From Saprospiraceae bacterium (GTDB lineage Bacteria > Bacteroidota > Bacteroidia > Chitinophagales > Saprospiraceae): a stretch of 7,415 nucleotides of DNA. The DNA lies in assembly GCA_014379065.1 (NCBI GenBank), contig JACMMM010000003.1, positions 1 to 7,415 of the forward strand. The letters run 5' to 3'. Below the pieces are notes generated by a model that did not search any database, was not told the DNA's origin, and worked only from the letters and a program-made list of their open reading frames with translations. This document shows positions 5,501 to 7,415 of this stretch, piece by piece. Positions within the stretch are counted from its first letter, which is position 1. Every line of letters starts with the position of its first letter. The translations under genes and the position numbers were made by a program.

Positions 5501-6313
5501 CAAAACCCTTTTGTAGGCCCTGTTCCTGAGGAAATTGTCTTTGACCCTTTGATTTCAAACCAGGCCGGCCAAAATTTCATCGGCCTGAAAGTGGGCGACG
5601 TGAATGGGAGCACCAACCCTGCAGAAGCCCGCGCACCACACGACACCCTGTTTTTGATCCTGCCTGACCGCGATTTTCATTTTGGGGAAAACTTCACCAT
5701 TCCCATCTGTTTGGAAAATTGGACAACGCTTGAGGGTTTGCAATTTGAATTAAAAATGGATCCTGAGCAGCTGGAATTGGAGCGCGTGGAGTTTGCGCGA
5801 CAAAATCTTTTAGCACAGCCAAATATCGCGATAAAAGCGGGCGGGTTGCTTTCCATGAGTTGGGATAATGCCTCGGCAGATAAAGCAGCAGGTGCAATAA
5901 GTGCTGCCAACCTATTCACCCTACACTTGCGGGGGACTGCGAATTCAGACATTCACTCGGCGCTGGAAATATCAAATTCAAGGCTTTTACCGGAGGCCTA
6001 TCGCCTTGGAAATGAAGAAATTGCAGCGATTGCGCTTCGATTTGAAAAGAAAAATTTGGACGTTGAGAACTCCAAATGGGAGATTTTCCCCAACCCAAAT
6101 TCGGGCGCGTTTTTTGTCAAAAATCCATTTGTTGGCGGATTTTCCGCCTTGAAGGTTCTGGATTCCCGTGGGCAACTCGTGTGGCAACAGGAAGGGTTTT
6201 TACCCGAAACCTTGGAGGTTCGAGAGATGGCCTTACGTCAGCCGGGGCTTTATTTTGTGGAATTGAAAAGCGAGGAGCGAGCGATGATGGGGAAGGTGAT
6301 GGTAGTGAACTGA
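2594..6313 (+). CDS. Giant T9SS-secreted multidomain protein (HYR-like modules, dockerin-like, cohesin-like, type A sorting domain)
   Basis: The product has 1239 residues, probably surface-bound or released by the type IX system. Start: GTG at 2594; no in-frame ATG lies between it and an upstream stop at 2567-2569. A second GTG at 2633 would give a tighter signal peptide. The signal peptide ends in L-L-A-Q at 29-32. Residues 33-822 are nine beta-sandwich-like modules of ~80-95 residues in the order C (33-119), X (120-207), A (208-300), B (301-386), C (387-476), X (477-557), A (558-646), B (647-737), C (738-822). The B modules are the clearest HYR domains, with A-x-D-x-C-G-N ends. A G-G-G-G-G linker (827-831) leads to a carboxypeptidase-regulatory-like fold (~833-888), then a dockerin-like pair (~890-946) whose second loop has Asp925, Asn927, Ser929, Ser931, Thr933 and Asp936 in EF-hand spacing. 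A G-D-V-N-G turn follows (1001-1005), then a cohesin-like domain (~1015-1150) and the sorting domain (1161-1239; P-N-P at 1166-1168, G-L-Y-F-V-E-L at 1218-1224). Function, probably adhesion or matrix, is inference. Confidence 0.93.
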   Translation: MPILTRIPITCRLVRLLPLLFLWGLRVPLLAQCTLSCNDGMQVSLDPTGQVLMTWQLIAPNADNSCPGPLAVTLYNSIGQQLPNPLTCAHIGQTITARVKHTTSGNFCTGTLEVFDALSPALSNCGDKFIFCNEDSSPEAVGFPIGADNCTAPNDLNFSRFDTETSLACGTYQNGHEVLKRIDRDWTVSDDYGNSNNCLQRVWLKHITFADIAFPPNRDNISSPALDCAQDPNDLDLTGQPTVNGVPVGASPECEIGVTYSDQTIMHCAPAGFTVLRNWTMVDFCNGTFNNRTQIIKVQDTEAPFLIAPNDITVGTDGFYCTGSVTLPQAVFIDNCSAVTVVPTWIYGTGHGPFLSVAEGQHLVTYTATDACGNATTATMTVTVVDNSPPQAICASDLQISLTSNGVGYVNAATVNQGSFDNCGPVFLSISRDEVEYNPQVQVTCADQGMPMMLTLKVTDAVGLENFCQMEVNVRDFLKPTIQCPPNLMLTCLQDYNNLGLTGQATATDNCAMKSITHQDFVNIQPCNIGSVTRWWVATDSAANIKTCTQQITVNVINTTTVTFPADLTVPGCGHPDSLLPIATGKPVIGGQACSPLSMNYTDQIFNIASPACFRIFRAWKVIDHCIYNPNGGSAGVWEHLQIIDVVDHSPPALSIPPDMTVSADPFNCTGLVSMPDVTATDCSNQITFSHNSNFSGAGSTNNASGQYPLGVHFITFTAEDGCGNSMQQTLRITVKDLTPPTAVCLPGGSVNMQASGSVTLDPQNFDGGCSDFCSPQNGLVFSISPSVFDCQQIGIQAVTLTVRDTAGNTATCNTQVLVQDNAHVCGGGGGITHQVEGTIRTEMGLPVNNISVSFTANDVGVFTNTDTTGYFGFSDVPTGLTYSLKPYNNANWVNGVTTYDLVLISKHIIGTTPLNSPYKMLAADANHSGSITTFDIVQLRKIILGVLDSLPTNTSWRFVDTTFVFPDLQNPFVGPVPEEIVFDPLISNQAGQNFIGLKVGDVNGSTNPAEARAPHDTLFLILPDRDFHFGENFTIPICLENWTTLEGLQFELKMDPEQLELERVEFARQNLLAQPNIAIKAGGLLSMSWDNASADKAAGAISAANLFTLHLRGTANSDIHSALEISNSRLLPEAYRLGNEEIAAIALRFEKKNLDVENSKWEIFPNPNSGAFFVKNPFVGGFSALKVLDSRGQLVWQQEGFLPETLEVREMALRQPGLYFVELKSEERAMMGKVMVVN

Positions 6314-6340
6314 TCCGTAAATAGTTTGCTTCAATTCGCA

Positions 6341-6381
6341 AACGAGCGCCGTCCTGGTTTCCGGGACGGCGCTCGTTTTTT
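6341..6381 (+). terminator. Strong intrinsic terminator after the large secreted protein gene
   Basis: The arms 6341-6354 and 6364-6377 pair perfectly over 14 bp and are GC-rich (AACGAGCGCCGTCC). With one U-G wobble and two more GC pairs the stem reaches 17 bp around a TTT loop at 6358-6360. Six Ts at 6376-6381 follow. It begins 27 nt past the TGA stop, and isolates the large gene from the delta-60 gene downstream. Confidence 0.95.
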
Positions 6382-6503
6382 ATACCTTCAGCAGCATTGG
6401 GGAATAACCCGCAAAAAGTGTTATAGAATTTGGGTGGCTAGTTCGTTGACCTTTGTGACATCAAAGGACCTATCAAACTTCTAACACTTTTAAATGATTG
6501 CTT
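6382..6503 (+). promoter_or_regulatory. Leader of the delta-60 gene with a weak promoter candidate and a small palindrome
   Basis: Since a terminator precedes this gap, the downstream gene needs its own promoter here. The best match is GACCTTTG at 6448-6455 (one base off TAnnTTTG) with TTTG at 6429-6432, but the 15-nt spacing is short. The same CCTTTG forms a perfect 6-bp inverted repeat with CAAAGG (6450-6455 and 6462-6467, loop TGACAT), which could be an operator across the promoter or chance. No Shine-Dalgarno sequence precedes the ATG at 6504; the region before it is AT-rich. Confidence 0.35.
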
Positions 6504-7415
6504 ATGAAAAAGATACTACTCGCGTTCGTACTTTTCTTGTTTGCTCAATCAAGCTTTGCTCAATCTATCTCTATTGATTCCTCTTTTTCAGGAGACGGCA
6601 GGGTAGAAACTGGCATAACCCCTACAGAGTCTCTTAGCAAATTCACCACTATTCAACCAAATGGCAAGTATATCTTAACGGGGAAGATTGAACCAAACGC
6701 CTCGCATTGTTCAATGAAGCGGTACTACCCTGATGGCACTTTAGATTCTACTTTTCAATTTAACAACACCGACTTATACATATATGCGATTTGCCTCCAA
6801 GACGATGGAAAAATAATTTGCGCTACCTATAATGGCTTAGTACGATTGCATAGCAATGGTCAATTGGACACCTCATTTGTCACAAGCCAAGTTACCCAAT
6901 TGGCCAATTATTATCATCTTGAAACGAGGATTTTATCCAATGGGAAAATTGTTTCCTGTGGTTTCAAAATTAACCCGACAAATGACGGGATTTATGTGGC
7001 CGTTTTTAATCCAGATGGCACCCCAGATACTAATTTCGCCCAAAGCGGGATTTTTAAGTATCATCCGACTTTCATTGATCTTGTTTTTTCGCTGAAAACC
7101 CAACAGGATGGCAAAATAGTATTCTCAGGATGTTCCATGGTTGATGACGAAGCATTTATTACGCTATATCGTTTAACAGATAAAGGAATCCTTGACGCTG
7201 ATTTCGGTGTAAACGGTGTAATCCTTGAATCTCTGTTGGGTGCAGGTGAAGGCTTTGAAATGGATATTCAAGCAGATGGTAAAATTGTTGTAGCCGGATA
7301 TCTCTTTACTCAAAATAGCTCAAAAGCATGTGTTTTGCGCTATTTGCCAAATGGGACACGAGACCCAGACTTCGGCGTTAATGGTGTTTGCATCATCCCT
7401 GGAGCGACGACAACA
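6504..7415 (+). CDS. Secreted delta-60 repeat (beta-propeller-like) protein, N-terminal part; open at window end
   Basis: An ATG at 6504 opens a frame of 304 codons with no stop before the window ends. Residues 1-20 are a clear signal peptide (Lys2-Lys3, hydrophobic core, S-F-A-Q end). The rest is a run of delta-60 repeats, each with a Q-x-D/N-G-K-I-V-x-x-G strand and a D-G-x-L-D-x-x-F end. The G-K pairs are at 54, 102, 147, 203 and 259; the D-x-x-F motifs are at 25, 81, 122, 175, 231 and 287. The basic period is 56 residues, with the second unit shortened to 41. Later units end in D-F-G-x-N-G-V, the fullest match to the family. Such proteins are thought to fold as beta-propellers and, in Bacteroidota, often end in a T9SS sorting domain; that end is outside the window. 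Base composition is lower in GC than in its neighbours. The function is unknown beyond an extracellular location. Confidence 0.92.
   Translation, partial: MKKILLAFVLFLFAQSSFAQSISIDSSFSGDGRVETGITPTESLSKFTTIQPNGKYILTGKIEPNASHCSMKRYYPDGTLDSTFQFNNTDLYIYAICLQDDGKIICATYNGLVRLHSNGQLDTSFVTSQVTQLANYYHLETRILSNGKIVSCGFKINPTNDGIYVAVFNPDGTPDTNFAQSGIFKYHPTFIDLVFSLKTQQDGKIVFSGCSMVDDEAFITLYRLTDKGILDADFGVNGVILESLLGAGEGFEMDIQADGKIVVAGYLFTQNSSKACVLRYLPNGTRDPDFGVNGVCIIPGATTT

Noticed and set aside
2686..5646. Several antisense open frames of 100-170 codons opposite the large secreted protein gene
   Set aside because: They overlap a gene with strong domain, signal peptide and sorting-domain evidence, show no recognisable family features of their own, and are expected by chance opposite a long GC-balanced gene.
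5255..6063. Cellulosome scaffold or component
   Set aside because: No carbohydrate-binding or glycoside hydrolase domain is present, and the dockerin-like and cohesin-like modules occur widely in large secreted Bacteroidota proteins without cellulosomes.
1..7415. A new defence, toxin-antitoxin or biosynthetic system
   Set aside because: All five coding regions are accounted for as housekeeping or secreted proteins; no nuclease, toxin, reverse transcriptase or synthase domains were seen on either strand.

Overview
The window looks like a chromosomal fragment from a Bacteroidota bacterium, most likely a Saprospiraceae-type or related environmental lineage. The evidence is a very large secreted protein ending in a type IX secretion (T9SS) type A sorting domain, built from HYR-like, dockerin-like and cohesin-like modules; a delta-60 repeat protein with a signal peptide; start codons without a clear Shine-Dalgarno sequence; and a near-perfect Bacteroidota promoter (TTTG, 21 nt, TAnnTTTG). 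The taxonomic call is inference from gene content, not from a marker gene.

Layout: bases 9-341 (minus) encode a 110-residue secreted protein of unknown function. Bases 342-564 are intergenic and hold tandem 11-bp repeats, an 11-bp perfect hairpin and a striking nested inverted repeat with 31-bp arms. Bases 565-1395 (minus) encode MqnD of the futalosine route to menaquinone. Bases 1396-1633 separate mqnD from a divergent gene and are full of short recurring motifs. Bases 1634-2401 (plus) encode an RluA-family pseudouridine synthase whose last ~30 residues are written by an interspersed repeat. The inverted copy of that repeat lies downstream, and its edge supplies the -33 box of the next promoter. 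Bases 2594-6313 (plus) encode a 1239-residue T9SS cargo protein, followed by a strong intrinsic terminator. Bases 6504-7415 (plus) are the start of a delta-60 repeat protein that runs off the window.

The genes do not form one pathway. mqnD and the pseudouridine synthase are housekeeping genes. The three secreted proteins belong to the cell surface or exterior. I see no transposase, CRISPR array, tRNA, rRNA, defence system or biosynthetic cluster. The most unusual content is the set of palindromic, short-period repeats filling the gaps between the first four genes, including one that has become coding sequence, and the cyclic C-(X-A-B-C)x2 module order of the large protein, shown by a matching cysteine register.
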